Positions 1 to 12,699 of a stretch of DNA of 64,000 bases are shown here, in pieces; the stretch's first letter is position 1; every line of letters starts with the position of its first letter. This stretch comes from Kudoa neothunni (taxonomy: Eukaryota; Cnidaria), in NCBI GenBank assembly GCA_964304625.1, contig OZ199838.1, forward strand, positions 7,936,001 to 8,000,000, read 5' to 3'. The translations under genes and the position numbers were made by a program. A model generated the notes under the pieces. It made no database searches and was not told the origin of the DNA. It saw nothing but the letters and a program-made list of their open reading frames with translations.

Positions 1-130
1 AATGAATCAATTTTTATTAATGGTGTCATCTAATCAAATGAAAACTGAGATTTGTATTTAAAAAAAGTTCCTCCATGGTATATGAATGCTGCTGAAAACA
101 CACACATTGAGAGACAAGAATTTTATATAT

Positions 131-1231
131 ACTAGCGGGAACTGCCCGGCGTTGCTTGGGGAAGATTTTGCATAGATACATTACTTAATAATATTCAAAA
201 AATATATTGAAGTTTCAAATTAACCCATAGATGCAACATAACTAAAAATTTTAGTGACATACTTTCAACGATTTGGACTAGCGAAATTTAAATTACGATC
301 ATTTCTGCGAAGTAGTGTTCCAATCCTGGCGTTCACTTAAAAATTTCATGGCTCGGTAACAACGCTAAATAATTTAAGGTCAACGTTGTATTTTTTTCAT
401 TCCGAATTATTTAAATCCCGTTAAAGTGTTATCTAAAACGCTATTTTTTTGCCCGGAGGATTTTTAAAAGTCGAATCCTGGCCTGGCCCGGTAACTGGGT
501 GCACCATTAACTTTTTAAGAGATAAAAAAATAGAAGAAAACTTATGAAAATTAATTGATATTGCTAAAATTAGCATCGCTTGGCCCGGCATAAACATTAG
601 TGCATTTTTCCCCTACTAACGGCTAAAAATCGACTCAATATCATCATATATAATTTATATAATTAGATAAAGTAAGAGTACAACCATCTGTATTAAATTT
701 AATCACTGAAAGTTAAACATAGCGGACGATTTCAATGGAATCTATGGACACAGCATTTCCATTATGATGCTTCAATCAAGATGATTTTAATGTTCTTTAC
801 CAATTCGGTATTTATGAAGTATACATAGATTTTTTATTATATCTAAAATCATTAATAGAATCTTCGAAGTGTATATATCCAGTCAAATACGTTAAATCTC
901 CACAAATAATGAGTGTATTTGCACAAGACCCCAAATATACACGCTAACATTATATAAAAAGTCAGATAGCTGCAGTTAATCAACATTTGATATAGCATAT
1001 AAAGGGGAAAATTAACTTCAACCAACCCTCAGCAGGTCATAAGCTGGTGTTAATCCTATTGTTGAACTCAAGTAATCCGTTTAATAAACTTTGAATCGAT
1101 AATATCATCATTTTATAAACATTTCTGGGAACATTTGGTAGTGTGTAAACGATTTAAAGGTTTTTTGAAACATTTTGACGCACATGCGTACTTGCTGACA
1201 CACACGGACACTACTGCTTTATGTAATAGGA
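131..1231 (+). repeat. Dispersed repeat A, copy 1
   Basis: A unit of about 1.1 kb. It opens with ACTAGCGGGAACTGCCCGGC, directly after an AT run, and closes near a CACACACGGACAC / TTTATGTAATAGG stretch. Two more copies lie in the same orientation at about 16146 and 43105. They share the opening, internal blocks such as TGGCCCGG and TCGAATCCTGGCC, and the AC-rich end. No coding capacity is seen. The class is unknown; a non-autonomous element is the best guess. Confidence 0.72.
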
Positions 1232-1372
1232 TGGTAGATAGTAGATTTGAAATTTACTGATACGTGTGATGATGTAAAATTCCCTTATCGGGAGGTAATT
1301 AGTAATTTAATGTGCCTCCCCGTCATTTCTAGACCTGATATATGTTATGTTACTTCTATGTTAGATCAGAAA

Positions 1373-1756
1373 GGGCACTGGTGGCGAATTGTGGACACTG
1401 CGTAATCCACGCATAACCCCTTAATTCTAAATTTGCGTAAAAATGGTTCTACTGTGCTCCAGGAATAGCAGACCTTAAGAAATTATTGAAACGTGCCTTT
1501 CTTCTAAAATATCTTAATATTTTTGTGTGGGACATAGATTTTGGAACTTCGATATTTTATCGAACTCCTTTGTTTCCCACAATCCTCACATAACTGAGGT
1601 GTTTTCCTCAAATGTTTTTATCCTGTAAAAATTTAAAATTAGCCTCTTCTGAAGAAGTTATCGATGAAACGAAATCGGAACTCATTTTAGATCGATTAAA
1701 AGTTGCGTAATCTCTTAATCTCCTTAATTCGGGTCCACAATTCGCCACCAGTGCCA
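1373..1756. mobile_element. MITE with 23-bp perfect TIRs, probably Merlin-type
   Basis: GGCACTGGTGGCGAATTGTG at the left end is matched by its exact reverse complement at the right end; the perfect inverted repeat is 23 bp. The 384-bp body has no open frame. A near-identical end lies at 48067-48092, just downstream of a Merlin transposase C-terminus, which suggests that this MITE is mobilised by that Merlin group. AAG on both sides is the only target-site match, so the duplication is not clear. Confidence 0.75.
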
Positions 1757-1784
1757 AGCTACGTTTTTAGACTCTGTGATTATT

Positions 1785-2010
1785 CAAGTCCCATTAGTTG
1801 GAAATCAAGAAAATAACAATGCGTCTCATTGTCCACTTGTGAGTCCGAATATATGGCATTAACCGAGTTAACTAAGGAGGCTCTCTTCCTTAGAAACCTG
1901 CATGAACGTTTAATGATCAAAATTCCGCTACCTATAATATTATGGCTAAATTGGAGTTTAGTACCAATTCGCACGCGATGTCACCTGAAACACCCCAAAC
2001 GAAATAAAAA
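1785..2010 (+). mobile_element. Ty1/copia fossil, RNase H end of pol
   Basis: A short plus-strand stretch carries the copia RNase H hallmark (CESEYMALTELTKEALFLRN, compare the usual S-x-E-A-E-Y-M-A-L). Only this 3' part of pol is visible. LTRs, gag, integrase and reverse transcriptase are absent. It is a broken, old fragment lying directly beside the MITE at 1373-1756. Confidence 0.75.
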
Positions 2011-2112
2011 CGCAAACTTAGTTAGAAAATGTGTAAATCAACACTATTTAATTTATTGTTTCGCCATATATATCTCGATAAAAAATTTGTTTGAATATAT
2101 ATATATATATTC

Positions 2113-2304
2113 AGCCAAATAACATTTAATTAGATCTGGCTTTTTGATACGGATGGGGTTTAATTTTCTTTTAACCATTTCATGCCTGAAAATCAAGCTG
2201 TAATAATTTTTTTTGAGAGCGAAAAAATATTTATATTTTTAATTACAACAAATACAAAAATTTCGGCAATATTTAATTAGGAACCATATCTAATTAAATG
2301 TTGC
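2113..2304. repeat. Short inverted repeat pair
   Basis: AACATTTAATTAGATCTGG near 2119 pairs with the reverse complement of CCATATCTAATTAAATGTTG near 2283. The arms are about 20 bp and enclose about 150 bp. It may be the ends of a small MITE. No target duplication was found. Confidence 0.4.
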
Positions 2305-3101
2305 CATATGGCAACATTCGGAGACACCTTAATCCCCCAAACAATTATACGCGTGCGCTGTTCATAAGGAAGACTTATTTGCGCTCCAAATTGCACACAT
2401 TTGAAACGTTTAACCCTTAAACACTAACCCTGAGCTCCTGGAGCCCAGGGATTAACTTATGTCGAACGCAGTATTATAATTTAATCTTTAATTAACTCTT
2501 CTACTATTGGCAGGTAACATTATGATATATCAACAAAAATATAATAGGGTAATGGGGGAGAATATGCCTCACCAAATTAGACCTTTTGCGCATGTCCGAC
2601 ATTCCCGATTTTAATTTCACTGTTTAAAACACATTTTTTAAATATTGAGAGAAATCAAAAAATACCCCCAACTTCGCACTCGGGAAATTTCGGCACTCGC
2701 GCACGGATATGCGCATAAATACTTTTCATCAATTTGGGAACTTTTCAAACACTCAAAAATATCCAAATCAAATTAAATCGATAAATTAGTCTTTGCTCTC
2801 TCAGAATTTTATAAACAAAATGAAGATATATCCTTACAAGATCATATTTAATTGCTTTGCTTGAAAACTGTTTGACGTAATACCGATGTAAAATATTTAT
2901 TGCGTTTCTCAAAATTAAAAATAATTTTATTAATATAATCGATTCATTTATTTTTTATTGAGTTAGAGTCGAATTTTAGTTTAATATGATTGTTCAACCG
3001 TTTATTTACTCAATAAAATTCAAATTTTAAAATTTGTCACTAACATAAGATGCGCGTTAATAATCGTTACATTTTTGGCACTATTTAACTGACGTGGTAG
3101 G

Positions 3102-4275
3102 ATGAGCGATATCTCTAGTCAACGACAATTTTATAAATTATTGTTGAATAATAATGCGTTAATCGATTATTTAACCGCGAAACGATTGACCAAAGAAATT
3201 CCGACCAGATGTAAAAATTGCCATAAATACAACACTATGAAAGTGAACATAGTTCAGCGAAAAAGGAGATTGATCGACCCTGATAATGATTTAATTTACA
3301 ATGCGCTCGAAAGAATAACCTATAAATGCTCCAAGTTTATAGAAATATATACTTCTTTTTTTCTATTCCTTAGAAAAAATTGTAGTACAACGTTTTCACC
3401 ACGTAACAACACTTTTTTTTTCCATAACCAATTGTTTGGGACAAAATTCTTTGAAACTGACAATATCCCAAATATTCGAACTTGTTTATCTGTGGTGTGT
3501 TAGAGAACAAAGATGTTCCACAATGAATTTGATGAGCATCAGTAATAAACTGTTCAGTTTTGGTTTTCTTCCCTCAGGAGTGTTTGTACTCGAACTTTCG
3601 ATGGTCGCGAAAAATTTGGTGACAAAAACACGATCTTTGAGATCGACGAAAGTTTACTGAGAGGTAAGCGGAAGAATAATAGGGATCGTTACCTCCAAAC
3701 GGATCATTGGAGACACAATGCCCCTGACGGTGCTTATCTACCTAGTGACTCTGAGAATGATGATTCTGAGACGCGGTCTACCGGAGAAAGATATGGTAAC
3801 CGGGTTGACGGCCCCTGGGTAGTCGGAGTTTGTTTGTGAATGTTCCGTGGACGACAAAGGCCAACGTAACGTAGTTTTCTTGAATCTCGTTCTTTCTGTA
3901 ACACAAGGTCCGAACCTGGGTTCTTTGCACTAAAAGGCGGTGGTGCCACACCGCACTGCTCTCGATCGCGCATCAATGGTTGGTGGATTACAACCCTTAT
4001 ATAATCCACATGTTACACTTTCATCGTTCAAAGGAGAGACAAGCACACTCTTAGCTCGTTAATCTCGCAAGAGATAAATGAGGGAGCCACAATATTTACT
4101 GACGAGTGGAAGGGATATTGCGAACTAAGCATGCTTGGCTATAATCATATAAAAATAAACCATTCTTTGCAATACGCGGATGATGATGGTAACCACATAA
4201 ATACAGTAGAAGTGTTCTGACATCACTTAAAACGAAGATAATACGCAGAATGAGTGGGGTCCCTAGATCTATGCT
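3102..4275 (+). pseudogene. Merlin (IS1016-like) transposase, decayed
   Basis: The N-terminus has the zinc pair C-x2-C (RCKNCHKYNTMK). A gap follows, then the DDE region: first Asp in FEIDESLLRGKRK (about 3640), the family block GERYGNRVDGPWVVG, second Asp in IFTDEWKGYCEL (about 4100), and HINTVEVF with the catalytic Glu (about 4205). Stops and frame changes split it. An acidic stretch (PSDSENDDSETRST) lies between the first Asp and RYGNRVDGPW and is absent from the copy at 53.4 kb. Its C-terminal tail is cut by the MULE insertion at 4285. Confidence 0.82.
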
Positions 4276-4284
4276 TAATTCTTA

Positions 4285-6122
4285 GGCAGTGACTATTGGC
4301 ACGGTAATCGATATCTCCATAACCGCTTCTCAGCTTATAACCACGTTTCGCAAACTTATTTATTGATTTTTTTCCTACAAAATTTTCTATAAAAACGTAA
4401 AACATATCTTTATCATCATGATAACCTCATTAAATAGAATAGAATTTTTAAGATAAAAAATTATAAGTTATTATTAACGTATATAATCTTTTAAAATTAA
4501 TTATAACCAGTATTTTCACAATACATAAAAAATGGAAGACCGCCATTATTCATTGGTTGGGGGCGCAGGCAATGACCACCTTGTTTTATACATTTGTTTG
4601 CGCTGTTTCTTACATCAGAATTTTTGTCACAACGAGAAAAATAAAAATATTTAACTTCCACAAAAGTATACTTAATGGAATAAAATGATAAATTTTCGTT
4701 ATGGCTTGCTCGGAAATATTCGATTATTGTTTTCTTTTTTTTGGTAGGCCTATGGCTGTTAATCTTTTGCCCCTAGGTCTTCCTACTGATTTTACCTTAT
4801 TGGGAAGAACAAGACTTATTAGATATTATCTCATTTTGAACATGTGATAAGTTACGATTAATATCGTTGTATATTGATACGTACGCTATATCAGAGATAT
4901 TATGTAAATTGGCATTACAGTCATCTTCCAATATTTCATTCCTTGTTTTTTATCGAATGACTTATCAATTATTACCATTCGGTCTGTAATTTCTGTTAAT
5001 AACAATAAACAACGATAATTTGAACGGTTGTTCTATCACGAGGAAATTCTTAAACAAATATTACCTGAAAAGGTGTCACCTTTTTTGTTGCAGGAATCTT
5101 CGACTTCACTTACTTCTGTAATAAATAGAAACAAACACAAACTAAAATATCACCATTTTCTTTGTCGGAATTTTTGATAATTTTAATTTATGACATAAAA
5201 ATAATAATTATTAGCAAAAGTACTTTTTCCAATTCCGCGATATTCATGTTGCTTCGCAAAAAAACGTAGTTTATTTCGTAATAAACCATTAAAGGGTTAA
5301 GGTATCTATTCATCCGTTTCTGTGCATTTTCTATAGATCTTGAGTTGTATATTTTAAGATTACGACATTTGTTCTGTTCATAAGCATAAATTGTATCGCG
5401 TAGTGAATCAACTGTGGGAAACTTCTTTCCTACCTCAAAGTAAACTTTTTCGTTATTGCATTGACTTGTTTGCTCCATAACTATGATTTTAAAATTGCGC
5501 GATCACGTGAATTCATACGTCGTGTAAGTATCACTGCCTTAAAATAAAACTGAAATCATTTAATATTAAAACTAATGTAGAACGGTTACAAACATCTTGG
5601 TATTAGGATCTTTATTCCAAGAAGCATGCTAAATTTTTTTACTACTTTCTTATGCTGGCAGTTCATTATCCAATAATCATCATAAAACCCACATAACATC
5701 ATGTATTACAAATATACAAAAAATTGAGGTTAAATTTTTAATACTTGTATGTAATATAAAAATTATAAATAGGTTTATATATTTTTGATGTAAACTTCTA
5801 AATTAATTATTCGCGAGTCTTGACACGTGGTGTAGTATTTGCGCGCCCAACCAATAAATAATGGCGGTCGTCCATTTTTTATGTATTATGAAAATACTGG
5901 TTATAATTAATCTTAAAAGATTATATACGTTAATAATAACTTATAATTTGTTATTTTAAAAATTCAATTCTATTTTATGAGGTTATTATGATGATAAACA
6001 TATGTTTTACGTTTTTATAGAAAATTTTGTAGGAAAAAAGTCGATAAATAAGTTTGCGAAACGTGGTTATAAGCTGAGAAGCGGTTATGGAGATATCGAT
6101 CACCGTGCCAATAGCCAGTGCT
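4285..6122 (-). mobile_element. MULE (Mutator-like) element with long TIRs and 9-bp TSD
   Basis: The TIRs are about 280 bp (4285-4566 and 5841-6122), starting GGCAGTGACTATTGG. The flanks carry a perfect 9-bp duplication, TAATTCTTA (4276-4284 and 6123-6131), which is diagnostic for Mutator-type insertion. The element sits inside the Merlin transposase C-terminus. One minus-strand reading frame (5188-5478) matches the MULE N-terminal domain. The catalytic DDE domain is not found, so this copy is internally degraded. Confidence 0.85.
5188..5478 (-). pseudogene. MULE transposase N-terminal domain fragment
   Basis: This 96-residue open frame contains FPTVDSLRDTIYAYEQNK followed by NSRSIENAQKR. 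That is the pattern of the N-terminal domain of ZSWIM/MULE-type transposases (a helix with YE, then a basic segment with S-R-x-I/V-E-x-A). It begins with ATG and ends in a low-complexity Ile run, so only the N-terminal piece remains. It lies between the long TIRs, as expected for the element's own transposase. The frame carrying RDTIYAYEQNK is also echoed in the plus-strand remnant at 7.7 kb, which supports a MULE assignment rather than a host gene. Confidence 0.6.
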
Positions 6123-6240
6123 TAATTCTTACTTGCACGTAGAATGGCTGAGATCAATTTCTGATATAAACTCTATACATTAACCTGAAATTTATTACTG
6201 TTTCTTCGATATTATTTAGTGTTTACTTTTTATATGAATA

Positions 6241-6242
6241 GA

Positions 6243-6274
<32 letters not shown>

Positions 6275-6276
6275 GT
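6241..6276. repeat. (TG)n(TA)n microsatellite
   Basis: A run of TG dinucleotides passes directly into TA dinucleotides. Other pure AT dinucleotide runs occur near 2095, 6510, 7219 and 31486. Confidence 0.9.
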
Positions 6277-7679
6277 CAATTGTTATATTTATCAAAAGAT
6301 AGCACCGTTAATTACAGAAACATCTTAAACATAAAAAATTTACTTTTGAGGAGAGTTTAAAAATGTTTTGCTTTAAGTTTGGACGATTAACTCACATGAA
6401 CTTTATATTACAAAGGATCCAATTAATAACAAATAAAATTTGTTCATGCTGTATGCATATTTAACATTATAGCATCAATATATAAATATTGCACAAAAAA
6501 TTGTAATATATATATATATATATATGAGAATATAGAAAATTAATTTGTATCATGTATGATTTAAAAACTGTAACTCCGTATACCCTGCCACATATATATT
6601 TAAATAATCAGTCAGAACTTTCCATATATGAATATATTCAATGTTAAGGCAAGAAACCATCGTTCAAAAATGATAATAATAAGGTAAGCTAATGCGTTCT
6701 TATACAGCCGCTAATATAATAAAGAGGGGGTTTCACAGATAGCGACATATGAGACTGATGGTAATTACTTAAAAACCCACGCACAATCTTTCAGCCCCAA
6801 CATTCCAAATAGATAAGTTAGTTAAAGAAATCGAAAAATAAAATATATAATTAAATTTTTCAACGTGTGTTAAATCTTTGGTGTGATATTTAAGTTTGAT
6901 CATAAATGATGATAATTTGTGCACTATGATAGTACGTTTCAGTGTGTTTTTATCAGACTACACACGAAGATTCAAAAAATCTACTCAGTCAACTTCATAT
7001 GGAATGTAAACAAAATTATAACGTGTTATATTCCATTAGAGCGCGATTTCAACAGAAATATCAAAAGGAATTAGAATAAAATAAATAAAATCATACTCAT
7101 GAGGTATTACTTCTAAATTCTATCATTAATTAAAAGGTTCAATGGAATATAAAAATTCTAAAAACTAAAAATATTTCAAAGCAATGTTTTTACAAATCTA
7201 TATTAATTTTTGATAAGATCTAATATATATATATATATGCTACGATGCATTGTTGATAACGTTTCAAAACCTCGTGTTACTTGACTTGACGAACTGTACA
7301 AAATTCTGAGAGAGTAATGACTAATTTATCGATTTAATTTGGTTTGGATATTTTTGGGTATTTTTTCATTTCTCTCAATCTTTAAAAAATGTGTTTTAAA
7401 CAATGAAATCAAAATCGGGAATGTCAGACATGCGCAAGAGGTCGAATTTGGTGAGGCGTATACTCCCCATTACCTCTAATAACATAGTGTCTATATTATC
7501 TATCGAAAATTCCATTTTAAAGACCGATGCGCGAGTATATTCGACAATTGCCGATGAATTTCCCCAAAACTGCAGTTTAGCCTGTATTATTTTATGTTTC
7601 GAGTAAATTTATGAAAAATCGATTAATTAGTCATTGTATCAACATAATGTTGCAACATTGTATTTTATGGAACTTGTAT

Positions 7680-8668
7680 ACAGGATAGCGTTGTTATACA
7701 TACAAGATGAACAGCGTCGATGGTGGGTTAGAAGATAATGATGTTAACATTAAAACGAATAGTTTTTTTAACGTCAGTGATATGTTTTGTCGCTTTTCAG
7801 AGTTGAAGTTGAGAATCTAACAGTTCGAATATCAGGACAAAAATAATATTTCCATATTGAGTTGCAAAGTCGTTGAGAGCGCACAAAGACGATATCTTCG
7901 AATATTATAATGTCACATAAAATCATATCGGTAATATTATTGAATTATTTAAATAATAGAGTAAATACTCCTTCTGTTGTCAGCAGAACTTGTTATAAGA
8001 CGGATTTATTCAGAAGTATTGTTTTTAAATTAACTTCTAAAATTTTAATAAGTTTCTATAATTATGTTATCTTACATGCAACCAACATTATATAAACTCA
8101 GCGTTTAAGAATATTCTACCATAATTAATATAGTTTTTCTAAATTTTTAGATTAAATATGTTAAACTAACTTGCTGCTTGGCCAAATGAATTATTTGTAT
8201 GTTAAGCATCGTGTGAACTAGCTCATTAGTATTATTTTATTGAAAATAAATATAAATTATCGGACTGATATAAATAATATTCTCTTATTTTTAAAAATAG
8301 AGTAAAGTACATTTGATCACCATTATTTGTAGATGCGCTTTAAGGTTCAGTATAACACAAAGTTAAGTCACCAGAATATATAAATACGAAGTTTAAATTT
8401 TTATGGAAAAATTAAACTCAGTGAATTCTTTGATTCAACAATATAACATTTTATGCAAGGATATAACGTTTCATAAGTTTAACCATAAAAATCTTGATGT
8501 TATCCGTTTCTAAATAGGGTCTTCCTACATATTCTTCAATCAAACATAATTTCTAGATATATTTATCATTGGAATGTTATTTATAATATTATATTTAATG
8601 GTATACCAACTTGAAATAAATTTATAAAACACGCGATGCTAATCTGCCGGACCAATAGTCACTGCCCT
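7680..8668 (+). mobile_element. MULE remnant with right-end TIR
   Basis: Plus-strand pieces match the MULE N-terminal region: FCRFSELKLRI then VVESAQRR (about 7780-7890), followed by RTCYKTD and YNYVILHATN (about 7985-8085), which fit the segment with Cys and HNH-like residues that follows in this family. The remnant closes with CCAATAGTCACTGCC at 8654-8668, the same terminus as the MULEs at 4285-6122 and 29385-31922. The left end and catalytic domain were not found. Confidence 0.6.
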
Positions 8669-8689
8669 AATTTTAATCCCTTTCATTGG

Positions 8690-10190
8690 TTGGAGCATTA
8701 TAGTATGCATAGTAGGGGCTCAAAGAAATATGGAAGATAAAATAAAAGTAATTGATCACAGTAATTATTTAAAGTGTATACCTGATGGTAATGCAATAAC
8801 TGTAAAATGTTTCGGTTTACCGAGTGATTTTAATTTCAGTACCATTCAATAATCTAAAATAGGGCACTCAACCCTCGATAGAATGTTGTATAAACAAGAT
8901 AAAATTGCAACCCTAAACATTCCAATAACTAGAAAAAGATTTAGGCCAGTAAAATATGAAGATCCTAAAAATAACCTTATATCAAAATAATTTCAATTCG
9001 AGAAAAAATTATCTATTATTGTCATAAATATTGCAATACATAATATTGATAAAAGCTGAGGGTGGTTAAATAACTTCAGAGTGTGCTATGTTCTGAAAAA
9101 CTTTAAATTGCATGGAAAAGCAGAAATGCTGATTTTAAATGTATTCATGAACAGAAGGGCAAATCGTCTGAGATTATGCCAAGATAAAATCCGAAAAACA
9201 TATCAAACTCGGATGAGATGGTTCTTCTTTACGAGAAGCTGATTCAACATACTTATGCAAGCAAAAATGAACACAACGTGGATGGGGTACAACGATTCAA
9301 AAAGCGTATTATGGTTTCGGTTAGTGCTTCAATGAACAGAAGAAAAAATTCCACTACACGTAATGGGAAAATTTAAGAAACCTCGCCGTTTTAAAGTAGT
9401 TAAAAAGCTTCCCAATCGACAACCATTCGCCAACCATTGGCTAATTGTTTTTGTTTATATTTTATCAGATTCTCAAAGATTTGAACCAAAGATTCAGTGA
9501 AGAAAAGGGGAAAGTTTCAGTTTAATTGAATCAATGCCCATCTCATCCAAAATCGATCGATAAGTTGGAAAACATCAAGCTTCTGTTTCTGTCAAAAAAA
9601 CTGCCTATGGTGCAACAAATGTATATGTGAATGATTCATAGCTTAAAAGTCAATTAGAGAAAAATATTTTGTAAATATATACTAATCGAAGAGGATGACG
9701 CAGAAATATTTAAATATAATGTGTTTGCTTAAATACGCTAAAATCGATTTGGGAAACGGTACGGTATCAATTATTTGGAATTGCTTTAAGAAGTCACCTA
9801 TTTTCAAAAATATATTATTTGTTTTTCTTTTCTTTCGATTGAAAAATTAAGACGATCAAAAATTTTAACAGAGCTCGAGAATGAAATAAATCAGAAGGTA
9901 ACCAACTGAAGAATTTTAATAACAATATATAAAGGTAGCAACGTTGATGATATCATTCTGTCACGAGAAAGTGAAATCGATCAGCTAAATTAAGATGTGA
10001 AGTGTGTAATGAAGACTTTGATTTTGGGCATAACAATGAAACCATTACGACGCTTCAAGTAATGAATGTTATAAATCCAATAAAAAGGCGTGTAACATTG
10101 AGAATACTAAAGAATTGTTTTGTCTGCATTTTGTTATGGATGCCGTACACGAAAGTATTAGCAAATGAACAAAAAATCATAAAATAGATG
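8690..10190 (+). pseudogene. Tigger/pogo (CENP-B-like) transposase, decayed
   Basis: Pieces in order on the plus strand: a CENP-B N-terminal helix-turn-helix (VKCFGLPSDF near 8808), the CENPB DNA-binding segment (GWLNNFRVCYVLKNFKLHG near 9063), the catalytic core block GKFKKPRRFKVVKKLP (near 9370), and NQCPSHPK (near 9530) with a following KLENIKLLFL, equal to the LDNCPSHP...LPPN block. Many stops and frame shifts separate them, so this is an old inactive copy. It is a different copy from the younger Tigger at 24171-26026. No TIRs were recognised. Confidence 0.7.
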
Positions 10191-10199
10191 AGTTCTCTG

Positions 10200-11590
10200 T
10201 AAAAAAATATTAAATTCAAGCGTCGCGTGCGTGCGCAACTGACTTGAAAGTTGCTTAGTGGTTTTCAGTTTCGTAATTTTTCCACGGTTACGAAATATTA
10301 CGCAATATCGAGACGGTGCTTTTATATTGACACCATATTTTTAATGTGATGGGTTGTTAGTATCTTAGTAAAAGGCTTCTAGATTTTTAGGTTTATATTC
10401 TTGTTTGATCATACCAAAGCTATTCTTTAAAATTTGTGTGAATTTTGTGATTTTATTTGATATATTATAACAATTCCTTTCTTAACTGCAAGTGACATCC
10501 TTATAGTAACCTGTCTAGCTATATCCGGTGTTTAATGCATAAATCCGTTTACGTTAAACAATAAGCACACAATGTTTTAAAAATATTTTTTTTGTCAGCT
10601 CATTGATCTTCTTAAGATTTGACTATAATTTTCCAGAATATAGTTTTTACGTTTATTTTTACATGGGCTAATGTTTTATTTATAAAACTTCTAAAAATCG
10701 CTACGGCTTAATGTGTCACCATTGACAATCTATTTTGTACCACCAACCAGTTATTACCAGATTGCTGATATCTATTTTGAAATTTTTTTAATCCGTATTC
10801 CAACAGTTCCAGTTAATCATTAGTCATTAGTAATGAGTTTGCAGATACCACGATTCGACCAAGTAATGTTTTATCTTTAATTATCAAAATAAGAGTAATA
10901 AAGAAACATTTGTTGTTTCTTTTTATTATAACAAGGATATAAAAGTAGTGACAGAAATATTCTTAAGCTAAATTTTTAATAGTTTCGACTACGACGACAC
11001 CATTTGCGACTAATGAATTGCTATTGTTAATATGAAATCATCTTGCTATAGAAGCTTTTAATTTATCCTAGTGCGTTAATAGGGTTTATATGTGAACTTT
11101 ATCATAGAGCAGACTCTAAGATAAAATCACGTTTGTTTCAGTCTCTCACCATGTAAGTTAAAAATTATTGTACTCACAGGTGATAGTATTTGAATATGCT
11201 GTTAGCATATTCACGTATTAATTTAGATACTTTTCTGCATTATGTTAGTTAATTGGTTCATGGAATACGCCGTAAACCATTAACACAATTCTGAGTCAGA
11301 AAAAATAATTAATCAGTTATTAAATAAAATTTCAATGCAATAAAGATTCTAAAATAGTTAAACGTTGTAAAAATACCATAGACATTTACAGATGATTGGT
11401 GATTTGTCATTAAAAATTGATTTTGAGTTTTCTGTAATGCACGATAAATCTACAAATAGTCATTTGAGAGGTGTAAGTTAATGCGAATTATTATGAATCA
11501 TCATAGAAGCTGCTGTAGATTTTACTTTTTATTTGCCCAAATATATTTTTATCGATTTAAAATGATTTTACTTAGTATAATTTCTTGCCT
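10200..11590. other. Gene-free stretch upstream of the zinc-finger gene
   Basis: No family match or splice-joinable frame was found. It must contain the promoter and any 5' untranslated exon of the gene at 11597. CACCATGTAAGT at 11148-11159 has a start-codon-like and donor-like context, and TTTTACTTAG at 11566-11575 could be its acceptor, but joining the two does not keep frame with the downstream gene. Confidence 0.5.
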
Positions 11591-11596
11591 GCATGG

Positions 11597-12695
11597 ATGG
11601 AACATATAGACGTAATGGAACTTTCTCGCGGAGAATACGATTCACAGTTGTATTTTGGATCTGATTACGTTTATTTGCATAATATTACCATACCCTCTTG
11701 GGACGTGTTCCACTATTCTCATTTTTTCAGCATAGCTGCAAATGATGTCTTTGAGTCCTTATACAAGCTCAGCTCCTCAATCATGTGTGATGGAAGCTGT
11801 TCCTCAAACGATATAGGCCAACTTCAAAGTTTTCTTAACACGAAACGTTTTGGATACCTTTTAAAAAATTCTTCTTCAACAGAGAACAAAGAAAAATCAT
11901 GCAAAAAATTTAATATATCAACTGTAAATTCATTCCCTTCATCCAGTGAGGATTTTCATGAACATGGTTCAAATCCAAATGCTGTCAACGATAAAATTTT
12001 CAACTTTTCACCGCTATACTACGATTACATTAAACCTTTGAGACAGCAAGGTTCTATGTGATAATGAACCAAACATTTATCTCTTTTAGATCTAACAAAA
12101 GATAATTCTCAGTCACATAAAACACGTGATATATCCATGGGAAGTTCATACCCTACGTTTGACTCAAAAGTGATGTTGTTCGATCAAAAACGATATTTTT
12201 CCAATCGATGGAATTCTGATCCTGAACAGACAATAACACGCTCATTTAAATCTCCCAAGGAGTTGGAAGGTTTTCCAGATGTTCAAGACAACATAAATCC
12301 GTATACTATTTAAATACTATGAAACAATATTTATTATTTATAGGCGCAATCTAGCATACAAAAAAGTTGGATCTTACTACATCAAAATTGTTTCCCAATA
12401 TCAAAGTATCAACAACAGAGATGTCAAAATATCTAGACAATTATTTTGCCCAGTAAAAGGCTGCACTAAAAGCTATACTAGACTCTCACACCTTAAATCG
12501 CATATTGACATTCACGAAGGAGTGAGACCATATAAATGTACTTGGCCAGATTGTTTTTCCTGTTTCCCTCGAAAAGATCAATTGATAAGACATTTAAGTT
12601 CTCATGCCATGAAGCCAATGCACATTTGTAAAATTTGCAACCTATCTTTTTCAAGAAAACAGCAACTTTTGAAGCATGAGTCAAAGCCTCATTAG
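11597..12695 (+). CDS. KLF/Sp-like C2H2 zinc-finger transcription factor
   Basis: Three exons, 11597-12050, 12090-12300 and 12344-12695, joined by GT-AG introns of 39 and 43 nt, give an open frame of 338 residues. The last 82 residues are three consecutive C2H2 fingers with the KLF/Sp spacing: C-x4-C-x12-H-x3-H, a 7-residue linker, C-x4-C-x12-H-x3-H, a 7-residue linker, then C-x2-C-x12-H-x4-H. The first finger reads SYTRLSHLKSHIDIH and the second CTWPDC, both KLF-like. It should be a nuclear DNA-binding regulator of GC/CACCC-type sites. The N-terminal 256 residues are Ser-, Asn- and Phe-rich with no domain I recognise. The ATG at 11597 follows an in-frame stop or possible acceptor at 11573-11575, so an upstream exon is possible. 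The linkers EGVRPYK and AMKPMHI are less conserved than the usual TGEKPY, so the exact KLF or Sp class is open. Confidence 0.85.
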
Positions 12696-12699
12696 CAAT

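Larger units (their letters stand above)
2548..7474 (+). mobile_element. Merlin element with long TIRs, interrupted by a MULE
   Basis: The arms are an inverted repeat: 2548 to about 2815 against about 7295 to 7474. Both start GGTAATGG and continue as about 180-270 bp of diverged copy; the left arm carries about 90 bp extra. Flanks TATAATAG and TCTAATAA match at 6 of 8, which fits the 8-9 bp target site known for Merlin. Inside lie a plus-strand Merlin transposase (3102-4275) and the MULE at 4285-6122. Without the MULE the element is about 3.1 kb, close to the related element at 52437-55245, whose TIRs also begin GGTAATGG. The part from 6132 to 7290 shows no gene, only AT-rich sequence and microsatellites. 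Confidence 0.7.

Noticed and set aside
3840-3990. Possible tRNA or SINE on the minus strand (B-box-like GGTTCGGACC) inside the Merlin copy
   Set aside because: No A box at the right distance and no cloverleaf could be drawn; too weak to list as an RNA gene.
7403-7606. 67-codon plus-strand frame
   Set aside because: It lies in the right arm of the Merlin element and has no counterpart in the left arm.
11148-11575. Upstream start exon CACCATG|TAAGT for the zinc-finger gene
   Set aside because: The join to the TTTTACTTAG acceptor does not keep frame with the downstream exon.
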